Of a stretch of 64,000 bases of DNA, positions 17,882-26,225 are shown one piece after another. This DNA is from Xanthomonas sp. GPE 39 (lineage in GTDB: Bacteria; Pseudomonadota; Gammaproteobacteria; Xanthomonadales; Xanthomonadaceae). The notes under the pieces were generated by a model, which was not told the DNA's origin, ran no database searches, and saw only the letters and a list, made by a program, of their open reading frames with translations. Positions within the stretch are counted from its first letter, which is position 1; each line of letters begins with the position of its first letter. The stretch is taken from contig NZ_JZHZ01000007.1 in assembly GCF_000963005.1 (NCBI RefSeq), forward strand, positions 2,083,256 to 2,147,255, written 5' to 3'. A program made the translations under genes and the position numbers.

Positions 17882-18369
17882 AGCGCCACCACCGCATCGC
17901 CCACGCGCAAGGTGCCACCGTGGACAATCCGCGCGCACAAGCCGCCATGGCCGCGCATCGCGTTGTAGCCACCCGCGCCCAATGCCAGCTCCATGCGCGA
18001 GCACGGATCACATGGCGCGACGCCTTCCAGTTCGACCTCACCAATGCGGAAACGGCGTCCTTTCAGTGCGATCAACGCAATCCCGGAGACCACCAGATTG
18101 CGCCGCAGCGTCGCTGGCGCGACTTCGGCCTGGTCAGCCAGTGCGGCGATCACCGGCAGGTGTTCGGCCTGGATGAGGGTCACCCCACGCTTGCCGTTGC
18201 GTCCGGCATAGCGGTCGCCGGACAGGCCCGCCGCCGTTTTCGCCACGACCTCGTTCACCACGCGCATCGGCACCTCACGCGCCGCACGCAGGCCGATCCA
18301 TTCCACCCGTCCTGTACGCGGGAAGGTGGACATCAGTGCCGCCAGCGGGCTTTCCGAATTCAGATTCAT
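17878..18369 (-). CDS. MOSC domain protein
   Basis: 163 residues. It has the MOSC fold signatures GLSGDRYAGR, a strand with VTLIQAEHLP, RRNLVVSGI, and the conserved Cys pair APCDPCSRME. MOSC domains bind molybdenum cofactor-derived sulfur and act in sulfur transfer or in reduction of N-hydroxylated compounds. This is a single-domain form with no ferredoxin module. First gene of the three-gene overlapping operon. It diverges from the amidase at 18392, leaving only 22 bases between the start codons, so the two promoters must overlap the coding starts. Confidence 0.85.
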   Translation of the reverse strand: MNLNSESPLAALMSTFPRTGRVEWIGLRAAREVPMRVVNEVVAKTAAGLSGDRYAGRNGKRGVTLIQAEHLPVIAALADQAEVAPATLRRNLVVSGIALIALKGRRFRIGEVELEGVAPCDPCSRMELALGAGGYNAMRGHGGLCARIVHGGTLRVGDAVVAL

Positions 18370-18391
18370 GGGCGAATGCTAGCATCGGTGC

Positions 18392-18970
18392 ATGCCGCAG
18401 ATCCCACCACCATCCATCCACGATACGCCCCTGCCCTATGTCCAGCGACTGGAAACGCGTGCGCTGGACGCCATCGAACTGGCGGTGATCCACTGCACCG
18501 AACTGCCGGATCTGGCCAGCGCACGCGCCTACGGCGAACGCGTGCTGTATCCCTCCGGCACCGGCAATAGCGGCCACTTCTACATCGACCGCGACGGCAG
18601 CGTGTATCGCTACGTGCCGCTGGAACGCATCGCCCATCACGTGCGCGGCCACAACCGGCAATCGCTGGGCATCGAACTGGTCAACCGCGGACGCTACCCG
18701 CACTGGCTGGACTCACGCCAGCAGGCGATGGAAGAGTCTTATCCACCGGCGCAGATCCAAGCGCTGATCGCACTGCTGCGGCAACTGCACGCCGAGTTGC
18801 CGCAGTTGCGCCGCATCGCCGGACACGAAGCGCTGGACCTGAGCCTGGAGCCCGCCAGCGACGACCCGCGTTTGCAGGTTCAACGCAAGCGCGATCCCGG
18901 GCCGCTCTTCCCGTGGGCGCAAGTTCTGGCCGCAGTGGCGTTGACACCGTACACACCGCCTACGCAATGA
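18392..18970 (+). CDS. N-acetylmuramoyl-L-alanine amidase (Amidase_2, AmpD-like)
   Basis: 192 residues. An Amidase_2 zinc site is recognisable: VIHCTELP supplies the first His, HHVRGHNRQSLGIELVNRG the middle part, and RRIAGHEALD a further His. RDPGPLFPW near the C-terminus is typical of the family. There is no signal peptide, so a cytoplasmic role in recycling anhydro-muropeptides, as for AmpD, is likely. The N-terminal region differs from enterobacterial AmpD, so I leave the symbol open. Monocistronic. Confidence 0.85.
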   Translation: MPQIPPPSIHDTPLPYVQRLETRALDAIELAVIHCTELPDLASARAYGERVLYPSGTGNSGHFYIDRDGSVYRYVPLERIAHHVRGHNRQSLGIELVNRGRYPHWLDSRQQAMEESYPPAQIQALIALLRQLHAELPQLRRIAGHEALDLSLEPASDDPRLQVQRKRDPGPLFPWAQVLAAVALTPYTPPTQ

Positions 18971-19048
18971 TCGGCGAGCACGGTCTGCACGCTGCAATGA
19001 CCGTGCGCGGCCAGCCGTGCCGAGCCAGCGCTCGGCCACAACCTGGGC

Positions 19049-19987
19049 TCAGCGTGGACCCATATAGTTTTTCTCGCCCGCTGTCACCGCCAGCCCCATA
19101 AGATTGCCGAACGGTGCCAGCGGACACACCAAATGCGGCGTGAACGCACAAGGCGGATTTTGCGCCAGATTGAAATCCAACACGATGTGACGACCCTTCG
19201 GCAATTCGACAAATAGATAACGCGCACCGCCATAGCTCTCGCGACCACTGGTGCGATCAGAGAACGGAAAGAACAGACGTTTATTGCTCTCATCGCGCAA
19301 GGCCTGCAAACGATAACGATGCCCCTGCATCACGAACTCGGCGCTACCAGCCAAGGCCAGCGGCTCCGGCGTTCCGACCGAGGTGAGCAACACGACAGCA
19401 CGCTGCGTCGGCTGCGGATACCACTCGGCGACCACGCGCCAGTGCACATCGATCGGGAAATAATCGATACCGGGAAATGCGTAGCGCGCGGCGGCGTAGG
19501 GATCGCGGAAACGCCAACCGAACAAATTGCCGGTACGCACCACATAGAACTCCTGCGTCCCCAGGTTAAGGCGGGTTTCCGTATCGTGCGTCGCATCGGT
19601 ATTCAAGCGTCCAGCAACGAACGGGAGCCCCCCCACACGTACGTGTGCATCTTCCGCCACCTCGAAATACACCCCGTCCTGCGGGTCCACCCTCAGCGTG
19701 CCAAGGTGCGCAGGACCGCCCGGCAACTGCACATCGTTGTCGGCGGCATTGCCAACGCGGTGTACGCCGTCGCCCAGGCGCCCGGAGCCGATATAACTGA
19801 GCCAGCCTGAGGGCGCACGCAGCAATGCCACCCGTTGCATGCGACGTTGCTGCACCAATTCCCGGTAATCGGCGACTGCCTGCGCGCGGGGCGAGGCGTC
19901 GGCACCGATTGCGCCGGACATGTCCGCTCCACCACAGGCCACCAGCGCCAACATCATGACTAGCACACACGCTTCACGCCAACGCAT
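19049..19987 (-). CDS. DUF1684 lipoprotein
   Basis: 312 residues from the ATG at 19987, with a type II signal peptide ending in lipobox LVAC. The mature part has the DUF1684 signatures APSGWLSYIGSGRLG, FGWRFRDP, FPIDVHWRVVAEW, SYGGARYLFVELP and LDFNLAQNPPCAFTPHLVCPLAP. The last block is the hallmark of the family, with its conserved NPPCAF. DUF1684 proteins are exported and of unknown biochemistry. It is transcribed after the sulfurtransferase gene with a 73-base gap. Confidence 0.85.
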   Translation of the reverse strand: MRWREACVLVMMLALVACGGADMSGAIGADASPRAQAVADYRELVQQRRMQRVALLRAPSGWLSYIGSGRLGDGVHRVGNAADNDVQLPGGPAHLGTLRVDPQDGVYFEVAEDAHVRVGGLPFVAGRLNTDATHDTETRLNLGTQEFYVVRTGNLFGWRFRDPYAAARYAFPGIDYFPIDVHWRVVAEWYPQPTQRAVVLLTSVGTPEPLALAGSAEFVMQGHRYRLQALRDESNKRLFFPFSDRTSGRESYGGARYLFVELPKGRHIVLDFNLAQNPPCAFTPHLVCPLAPFGNLMGLAVTAGEKNYMGPR

Positions 19988-20060
19988 TGTTCCGCCCCAC
20001 TCTCGCCTGCTCCCTTGTCGTGTTGACCGCAATCGCGTTAACGCTTCGTCGCCATCCGCC

Positions 20061-20942
20061 CTATCCGCTAGCACACGGCCGTGCCGGATCGGCAATCCAG
20101 CCACTCCAGGAACCGGCATACACGCGCGCACCATGCAAACCGGCATGTTCCAACGCCAATAGCAGATGGCAGGCCGTCACGCCGGAACCGCACATCACCA
20201 CCACCTCGCTCGGATCGCGCCCGCACAACAGCGGTTCGAGTTCCGCGCGCAATTCGTGCGGCGAACGCAGGCACCCATCGCGCAGGTTCTCGCCGAGTGG
20301 TCGGTTGACCGCACCAGGGACGTGCCCGGCAACTGCGTCGATCGGCTCGACCTCGCCACGAAAGCGCTCGCCAGCGCGCGCATCCAGCAACCAGCCCGGA
20401 GCTTCATGCAGCCGCGCGAGCACCTCATCGGCCACGACGATACGACCGACATCGAAACGCTGCGGATACGGCGCGAGCGAGGAAGGCGATACAACCGCAT
20501 CCGTCTCCGGCAAGCCCAACCGGCGCCATTCGGCGAGTCCGCCATCGAGCACGGCAACGCGACGATGACCAAGCAGACCCAACATCCACCACAGCCGTGC
20601 CGCCGCCATGCTGCCGTCGGCCGCGTCGTAGACCACCACCTGGGTGTGCGGCGCGATGCCCCACTGCCCCAAGGTGTGCGCGAACGCGGCATCCTCCGGC
20701 AGCGGATGCCGCCCCAGGCCGGGGCGGCGTAGATCGGAAAGATCGGTATTGAGATCGGCGTAAACCGCGCCGGGCAGATGCGATTGCGCATACGCCTGGC
20801 GCATCGCGTCTGCGGCGCGCGGATCGAGCAACGCCGCTGGCGCAAACCGCGCATCGACAATGCGCAGGTCGGGATGATCCAGCGCGACAGCCAACGCCGA
20901 CGCGGCCACCAGATGCTGCCATTCGGGCAACGGTGAACTCAT
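20061..20942 (-). CDS. sseA: 3-mercaptopyruvate/thiosulfate sulfurtransferase
   Basis: 293 residues, two rhodanese domains. The N-terminal inactive domain has HLPGAVYADLNTDLSD and VVYDAADGSMAAARLWWML. The C-terminal catalytic domain has the active-site loop CGSGVTAC, whose small and hydroxyl residues are typical of mercaptopyruvate rather than thiosulfate enzymes. It transfers sulfane sulfur to acceptors such as cyanide or thiols. The ATG at 20942 overlaps the stop of the Nudix gene by 4 bases, so the two are coupled. Confidence 0.9.
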   Translation of the reverse strand: MSSPLPEWQHLVAASALAVALDHPDLRIVDARFAPAALLDPRAADAMRQAYAQSHLPGAVYADLNTDLSDLRRPGLGRHPLPEDAAFAHTLGQWGIAPHTQVVVYDAADGSMAAARLWWMLGLLGHRRVAVLDGGLAEWRRLGLPETDAVVSPSSLAPYPQRFDVGRIVVADEVLARLHEAPGWLLDARAGERFRGEVEPIDAVAGHVPGAVNRPLGENLRDGCLRSPHELRAELEPLLCGRDPSEVVVMCGSGVTACHLLLALEHAGLHGARVYAGSWSGWIADPARPCASG

Positions 20943-21739
20943 GCAGTTTGCTCCAGTCGTCGACGCAAATTGAGCAGAATCGCGGCGGTCGCGCCCCAGA
21001 TCCGCTGCTCGGGCCAGACATATTCCAGCACAACTCTCGACTGCCCACGATCATCGATCTCGATGCCACGTAGGTTTTCCGGCACCATCAAGTAAGCCAG
21101 CGGCACTTCGAACACCTCGGCCACCTCATCCGGATGCGGCTGCGGCACGAACGCCGGGTCGATTGCCGCGACCACCGGCATCACCCGGAAACCGCTGATG
21201 GTGAGGAACGGATCCAGATAACCCAATGGTTCGACCTGACTCGTGGCCAGTGCGATTTCTTCATTGCTCTCACGCAGCGCCGCTGCCACTGCATTGGCGT
21301 CGCCGGAGTCGATACGACCACCGGGAAAACTGACCTGTCCACCGTGGTGGCGCAGACGATCGGTGCGCCGAGTGAGCAGCACCCGGGTGCCATCAGCGCG
21401 CGGCACCAGCCCGACCAGCACGGCGGCCTCCACCGGCGCCCCAGCAGGCAGCAGATCCTGTAATTCATGCTGGTTCCAACCCGGCCCAAGCGGCGGTCGT
21501 TGCAAAGGATGCAGCGCGCACTGCAATTGGACACGTTCGACCAGACGTTGCGCCGGCGATGGCGACCAACCGCGCGCAGGCAATACAGCGTCCATGTATC
21601 GGCGGCGTTCGGCGTCGCTCATGTCGCGCCAACGCGCGATTTCCTCGCCGCTGCGCAAGCACCCCATGCAGTAACCACCTGCATCGAGGCGGCACAGACC
21701 GATACACGGCGTGAGCACGGCATGGGAGACAGTATCCAT
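20939..21739 (-). CDS. DUF1289-Nudix fusion, predicted CoA diphosphatase
   Basis: 266 residues from the ATG at 21739. A GTG four codons upstream is an alternative. Residues about 8-50 are a DUF1289 module with four Cys in the pattern TPCIGLCRLD...GYCMGCLRS, suggesting a small metal or Fe-S site. Residues about 95-260 are a NudL-type Nudix domain with LTRRTDRLRHHGGQVSFPGG and a Nudix box running from GGRIDSGD to RESNEEIAL. The Nudix part should hydrolyse CoA or similar nucleotides. DUF1289 is normally a free-standing small protein. First gene of an operon with sseA. Confidence 0.85.
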   Translation of the reverse strand: MDTVSHAVLTPCIGLCRLDAGGYCMGCLRSGEEIARWRDMSDAERRRYMDAVLPARGWSPSPAQRLVERVQLQCALHPLQRPPLGPGWNQHELQDLLPAGAPVEAAVLVGLVPRADGTRVLLTRRTDRLRHHGGQVSFPGGRIDSGDANAVAAALRESNEEIALATSQVEPLGYLDPFLTISGFRVMPVVAAIDPAFVPQPHPDEVAEVFEVPLAYLMVPENLRGIEIDDRGQSRVVLEYVWPEQRIWGATAAILLNLRRRLEQTA

Positions 21740-21797
21740 CGGATTGAACACTATTACAGGCTAGCGCGATTCACCGCGCCACCGTGGCTTGGCCGAC

Positions 21798-21832
21798 AAA
21801 AAAAATTGCGCCGGCATCGCTGCCGGCGCAAT
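21798..21832 (-). terminator. Rho-independent terminator of the FKBP gene
   Basis: A perfect 12-base-pair stem (21805-21816 with 21821-21832, loop TCGC on the plus strand), followed on the minus strand by eight T residues. It sits 26 bases after the FKBP stop. Confidence 0.95.
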
Positions 21833-21857
21833 CCTCGTACAACTAGATGCCTCGCAC

Positions 21858-22559
21858 TTACTTGACGCTGACCAGCTTGATTTCAAACTGCACAGCCACG
21901 TTCGGCGGGAACGGGGTGCGCGGATCGGCACCGTAGGCCTTGTCCGGCGGCAGGGTCACTTCCCACTTGGAACCAGCCGGCATCTGCAGCAGCGTCTCGC
22001 GCATGGCCTGCATCTCGACTTCGCTGACCTTGATCGCCGGAATCTGCTGCGCCGGACGCGCCTGCGGCGGGTGCTGACCGAACGGATACGGACCAGCCAC
22101 TTCCAACTGCACGGTGCTCGCCTGAGTCGGCTTGGCGCCCTTACCGGCTTCGATCACGCGGTACTGCACGCCGCTCGGCAGCGTCTGCACGCCTGCCTTG
22201 GCCTTGTTCTCGGCCATGAACTTTTCGCTCTTGGTCTTGTTCTCGGCGGCGGCCTTCTCGTAGTCGGCCTTGGCCTGCTGGGCACGGGCCTGCTCGCGCT
22301 TCTGGAACGCTTCGACAGCCGGCTTCAACTGATCGGCAGTGACCGCAGGTTGCTTCTTGGCGTAGGCATCCTGCAAGCCCTTCACCACCGTATTGATATC
22401 CAGCTGCTCGCCACGGCCAGACAGTTCGGCAAGATTGTTGCCGTAGTCGTAACCGAAGTAATAACTCAGCTTGCCCTTTTCGGACGATATGTCCTGGGCG
22501 AACGCATTGCCGCTCAGGGCCAGGGCCGCAACAGCGACCGCAATAGAACGCAACTTCAT
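21858..22559 (-). CDS. Periplasmic FKBP-type peptidyl-prolyl isomerase homologue, atypical FKBP domain
   Basis: 233 residues from the ATG at 22559 (TGGAGAA eight bases upstream). Signal peptide about 1-20 ending AFA. An FKBP_N dimerisation region with a long charged helix (about 20-125) follows, then a C-terminal FKBP fold recognised by PSGVQYRVIEAGKG, MPAGSKWEV and PPNVAVQFEIKLVSV. Between these, the usual segment carrying the DGxxFDSS active-site residues is replaced by AGPYPFGQHPPQARP. It may therefore act more as a folding chaperone than as a proline isomerase. It is related to FkpA/Mip proteins. Monocistronic with its own strong terminator. Confidence 0.85.
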   Translation of the reverse strand: MKLRSIAVAVAALALSGNAFAQDISSEKGKLSYYFGYDYGNNLAELSGRGEQLDINTVVKGLQDAYAKKQPAVTADQLKPAVEAFQKREQARAQQAKADYEKAAAENKTKSEKFMAENKAKAGVQTLPSGVQYRVIEAGKGAKPTQASTVQLEVAGPYPFGQHPPQARPAQQIPAIKVSEVEMQAMRETLLQMPAGSKWEVTLPPDKAYGADPRTPFPPNVAVQFEIKLVSVK

Positions 22560-22722
22560 CAAACAATTCTCCAGGGTGGTGGCACAGGACGGCCAGTGCC
22601 GCCTGAGATGACGCGTTAGGATAGCCGCAGCGGCGCATCACCGCTACCGACAACGCGCTTCACTAGACAGGCGCGGACTGCACAGAGTTCCCATCACCAT
22701 TTTTTTACATTTAGGAATGGAC

Positions 22723-23505
22723 ATGTCCGGCACACCGATCCTCACCGATACACAGGGGGCGATCCGCATCCTCACCGTCAACCGTGCCGACAAGCTCAAC
22801 GCATTGAATCGGCAGATATTACTGGCGTTGGATACGGCTTTCGCCAGCGCCGAGGACGACCCACAAATCCGCGTGGTGGTGTTGACCGGCGCCGGCGAAA
22901 AAGCCTTCGTGGCCGGTGCCGACATCGCAGAGATGAACGAATTGACACCGATGCAAGGCCGCGATTTCTCGCAACTCGGCCAACGCCTCATGCGCCGCAT
23001 CGAGCGTCTGTCCAAGCCCGTCCTGGCGATGGTCAACGGCTTTGCGCTCGGCGGCGGGCTGGAATTGGCAATGGCCTGCCATCTGCGGCTGGCCGCCGAC
23101 AGCGCCCGGCTAGGCCAACCGGAAATCAACCTCGGGCTGATCCCCGGATTCGGCGGCACCCAGCGCCTACTGCGGCTGGCCGGTCGCGCAGCGGCGCTGG
23201 AACTATGCCTGCTCGGTACCTCGATCGACGCAGCGCGCGCGCTGCAACTGGGCCTGGTCAACCGCGTAGTGGCCGCCGCCGATCTGCGCCAGACCACCTT
23301 GCAAGTGGCGCAACAACTCGCCAACGCCGCACCGCTTGCCTTGCGCGGCATTCTCGATGCGATCCAGGTCGGCGGCGAAACCGCGATCGAGCAGGGACTG
23401 GAGTACGAGACTGCGCAATTCAGCCTGCTGTTCTCCAGCGCAGACATGCGCGAAGGCACCCGGGCGTTCCTGGAGCGACGCCCGCCGCAGTTTCAAAACC
23501 GTTGA
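22723..23505 (+). CDS. Enoyl-CoA hydratase/isomerase family protein
   Basis: 260 residues from the ATG at 22723, which has AGGA six bases upstream. The ATG at 22717 lies too close to that site. The crotonase fold is shown by VNRADKLNALNRQ, the oxyanion-hole segment AFVAGADIAEM, NGFALGGGLELAMACHLRLA and GQPEINLGLIPGFGGTQRL, which holds the catalytic Glu residues of hydratases. It hydrates trans-2-enoyl-CoA in fatty-acid or related degradation. No other beta-oxidation gene is adjacent. The small gene at 23519 begins 13 bases downstream. Confidence 0.9.
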   Translation: MSGTPILTDTQGAIRILTVNRADKLNALNRQILLALDTAFASAEDDPQIRVVVLTGAGEKAFVAGADIAEMNELTPMQGRDFSQLGQRLMRRIERLSKPVLAMVNGFALGGGLELAMACHLRLAADSARLGQPEINLGLIPGFGGTQRLLRLAGRAAALELCLLGTSIDAARALQLGLVNRVVAAADLRQTTLQVAQQLANAAPLALRGILDAIQVGGETAIEQGLEYETAQFSLLFSSADMREGTRAFLERRPPQFQNR

Positions 23506-23518
23506 GCGCCCTCCACAG

Positions 23519-23890
23519 ATGTCCCACGCCTGCACCCCCGCTACCGTCTCGCCGCTGCAACTATTGCGCTGGATTCTCGACGACAACCTCGATGCCGCAA
23601 TCGAGGGTGGCCTGATGGATTATGTCGGCGACGATCCCGACCACGACACCCTGGATCCAGCGCAGCCACAGCTACGCGCACAACTGCTGGATGCACAGCA
23701 GCGGTTGCGCATCGCCTGGGCCGCACGCGCGCGCCACCGTGCGCGTGCGGCGCGCTTGGCACTGCGCGCACAAGCACGCCAGGCCCGCCGTGCCGCACCG
23801 GCAAGCGCCGCCACGGCGCCCCCACTTCCCGCAGCCGCAGCGGCGATCCTGGCCCGCGCAAAAGCCAAAGCGGCAAGGAGCCCGTCGTGA
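23519..23890 (+). CDS. Small Ala/Arg-rich hypothetical protein coupled to nth
   Basis: 123 residues. The N-terminal half has an acidic helical segment (LLRWILDDNLDAAIEGGLMDY, DDPDHDTLDP). The C-terminal half is an Arg/Ala-rich helix (RARHRARAARLALRAQA) with a net basic charge and a Pro/Ala tail. No signal peptide. The stop overlaps the GTG start of nth by 4 bases, and codon use matches neighbouring genes, so I take it as real. I do not recognise the family. The basic helix could bind nucleic acid, which would suit its neighbour, but this is a guess. Confidence 0.6.
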   Translation: MSHACTPATVSPLQLLRWILDDNLDAAIEGGLMDYVGDDPDHDTLDPAQPQLRAQLLDAQQRLRIAWAARARHRARAARLALRAQARQARRAAPASAATAPPLPAAAAAILARAKAKAARSPS

Positions 23891-24576
23891 GTGCGAGCGC
23901 GACCACCAGCACCACACGACGTGGACGCACGCTGCGCAAGGAGGAAATCCACGAGGTGTTTTCGCGCCTGGCCGCGCTCAACCCAACCCCGACCACGGAA
24001 TTGCAGTACAGCACTGCGTTCGAATTGCTGATCGCGGTGATTCTGTCGGCGCAGGCCACCGATGTCGGCGTCAACAAGGCCACCCGCCGGCTGTACCCGG
24101 TGGCGAACACGCCGGCCGCAATCCTGGCGCTGGGCGAAGACGGACTGAAGCGCTACATCTCCACGATCGGCCTGTTCAACGCAAAGGCCAAGAATGTCAT
24201 CGCCACCTGCCGCATCCTGGTCGAGCAGTACGACGGCGAGGTTCCGCGCGAACGCGATGCGCTGCAAGCGCTGCCCGGGGTCGGCCGCAAGACCGCCAAC
24301 GTGGTGCTCAATACCGCCTTCGGCGAACCGACCATGGCCGTGGACACGCATATTTTCCGCGTTGCCAACCGCACCGGGCTTGCGCCGGGGAAAGATGTGC
24401 GTGCGGTCGAGGATGCCCTGCTCAAACGCGTCCCGGCGCAATTCCTCTACGACGCCCACCATTGGCTGATTCTGCATGGCCGCTATGTGTGCAAGGCACG
24501 CAAACCCGATTGTCCGCAGTGCGTGATCGGCGACCTGTGTCGGTTCAAGGACAAGACGCCGGCAACCGAGCACTGA
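23887..24576 (+). CDS. nth: Endonuclease III (DNA glycosylase/AP lyase)
   Basis: 229 residues from a GTG at 23887 that overlaps the upstream stop (GTGA). The helix-hairpin-helix LPGVGRKTANVVLN contains the catalytic Lys, and the catalytic Asp is in VDTHIFRVANR. The C-terminal 4Fe-4S ligands are in CKARKPDCPQCVIGDLC, with the classic spacing 6-2-5. It removes oxidised pyrimidines in base-excision repair. The N-terminus has about 15 extra polar residues compared with E. coli. An ATG-initiated form inside the family core is not needed. Confidence 0.95.
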   Translation: MSASATTSTTRRGRTLRKEEIHEVFSRLAALNPTPTTELQYSTAFELLIAVILSAQATDVGVNKATRRLYPVANTPAAILALGEDGLKRYISTIGLFNAKAKNVIATCRILVEQYDGEVPRERDALQALPGVGRKTANVVLNTAFGEPTMAVDTHIFRVANRTGLAPGKDVRAVEDALLKRVPAQFLYDAHHWLILHGRYVCKARKPDCPQCVIGDLCRFKDKTPATEH

Positions 24577-24632
24577 AGCGATCTCGCGGCACGATGGCAT
24601 GACCCATGACCTGCGGGCCAGCATCAGAAAAC

Positions 24633-24659
24633 AAAAAGGCGGCGCATCTGCGCCGCCTT
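24633..24659 (-). terminator. Rho-independent terminator of the porin gene
   Basis: A GC-rich stem of 10-11 base pairs (24636-24646 with 24649-24659), followed on the minus strand by five T residues. It lies 35 bases past the porin stop. nth ends at 24576 on the opposite strand and has no T-tract of its own here. Confidence 0.9.
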
Positions 24660-24693
24660 CCTGCCGAACTTACAACCATCGCAGATCGGCGAA

Positions 24694-25938
24694 TCAGAAC
24701 GACATGTCGCCCCAGATGCCGAATTCCTTGGTCTTCACGTCGATCTTGCTGATGTCTTGCTGGTGGGTGTATTTGTACACCGTCGCCAACTTCAGGTTCT
24801 TCAGCACCGGGAACTCGACGCCAACGTTCCAGTACTTGTCGTAGAACGAAGGGTCAAGCGTCTTGCTCAGATCGACCTTGTCGTAACGCCCGAACAAGCT
24901 GATGCCGTTGTCGGCCAGCACCACGCTGCCCCACGTCGACCAGCCAGAGAGCTTATCGCTGGCAACGGTCAACACATTATTGAGATTCTTGGCGACGAAA
25001 TATTCACCACCCAAGCGGAATCTCGAATCCGCGTAGGCCACCATCGCGTTGGCGCGGTTGTAAGTGTGGTTGGCCTCAAGGATATCGGTCTCCTTGCCCA
25101 GCTTGCCCGAATAGGCACCGAGTGCGATGGCCAGGTTGGGAATCGGCGTGTAGGCGACGCGGCCTTCCACGTCCATCCGCTTGCTGCGCGCGAGGGTCTT
25201 GTAGCCAGCGCCGTTGACCACCGACACCGCATAGTTGACCTGCGTGCCGAGGTCACCAAAGGCGTGCAGACCCCAGTCGGAGGAGTTGGCCGTCTTCATG
25301 CGGTCATTCAGGGTGTTTTCGACGTAACGGTAACCGTAGTACTTATCGATCAACGGCAACCACGGCATATCGGCCGCACCGATGCGCAAGCCGAAAGCAT
25401 CGTTGAATTTGCCCTGCACGTATGCCTTCTTGATGAACAGTTCGGTGCTGGAGATGGCCGAGCTGTACTGGAAGTCGGTGGTCAGGTTGGCCGACCAGAT
25501 ATCGTTGAAGGAATGGTCGACGGTCAGATAGAACCGCTTGACGTCCAGACCGAAACCGCTGGCGGCGGTCTTGGCACCGCTGCTGGTCCTGTCGACGTCG
25601 CTCAGATCGAAGAACATCCGCCCACCGACCTTGGTGTTGTCGACCAGCTTGGCGAGCTTGTCGACCTTGCTTGCGCTGGCCTGTGCTGCTTCAGTGGCCT
25701 GAGCCTGGGTGACATTGACTTCCGACTGGGCATCGGACTGCGCCTGCAACGCTTGCGATTGCGCTTGTAACTGCTGCACCTGGGTTTGCAATGCTTCGAT
25801 CTGCGCCTGCAGTTGCTGCAACTGGGCCGCGGACACTGCAGGAGTGCTGGTCTTGGTCTTCGCAGCAGCAAATGCCTGCGGTGCCGAGGTCAGACCGAGG
25901 CTGACAAGGATCGCCGAAGCGAGTAGATGAGAACGCAT
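24694..25938 (-). CDS. OprP/OprO-like phosphate-selective porin
   Basis: 414 residues from the ATG at 25938. Signal peptide about 1-27, then a Gln-rich coiled coil (about 35-75; LQQLQAQIEALQTQVQQLQ), then a 16-stranded-type beta-barrel of the phosphate-selective porin family ending in the outer-membrane signature MSF with a terminal Phe. OprP family proteins are outer-membrane trimers that take up phosphate or polyphosphate, usually under PhoB control. It diverges from the first pstS gene and the two share an intergenic region, which supports a phosphate role. Strong terminator downstream. Confidence 0.88.
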   Translation of the reverse strand: MRSHLLASAILVSLGLTSAPQAFAAAKTKTSTPAVSAAQLQQLQAQIEALQTQVQQLQAQSQALQAQSDAQSEVNVTQAQATEAAQASASKVDKLAKLVDNTKVGGRMFFDLSDVDRTSSGAKTAASGFGLDVKRFYLTVDHSFNDIWSANLTTDFQYSSAISSTELFIKKAYVQGKFNDAFGLRIGAADMPWLPLIDKYYGYRYVENTLNDRMKTANSSDWGLHAFGDLGTQVNYAVSVVNGAGYKTLARSKRMDVEGRVAYTPIPNLAIALGAYSGKLGKETDILEANHTYNRANAMVAYADSRFRLGGEYFVAKNLNNVLTVASDKLSGWSTWGSVVLADNGISLFGRYDKVDLSKTLDPSFYDKYWNVGVEFPVLKNLKLATVYKYTHQQDISKIDVKTKEFGIWGDMSF

Positions 25939-26029
25939 TTGAGGATGTCTCCAGTGGTTGGTTGGACAACGATGTGATACGGCTGGGGTGGGCAACAGTC
26001 TGACCATTTGTAAAGATTCCGTCAAATAT

Positions 26030-26133
26030 ATGGAACTTTTAAGTCAAAACCGTGTCGGAATGAATTTAAATCCCATGGACCCCATGCCGGGGCCAAGTTA
26101 AATGGCCGTGCTAATCTGTCACCAAGATGAAAC
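26030..26133. promoter_or_regulatory. Shared porin/pstS control region with weak Pho-box-like sites
   Basis: On the minus strand, 26047-26030 reads TTGACTTAAAAGTTCCAT, two 7-base half-sites around a 4-base A-run, 8 of 14 half-site bases matching CTGTCAT. On the plus strand, 26116-26122 is a near-perfect half-site CTGTCAC, but the second half (26127-26133) is poor. PhoB control is expected from the genes served, but these sites are weak. Confidence 0.3.
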
Positions 26134-26225
26134 CTATTCTTCTTCAAGCATTCACGAAAAAGTCTTGCAATTTCACTGATGTCGGCAGGGGTGTCGGCAT
26201 CTCAACCTTCTCAGGAGTTCTCCAG

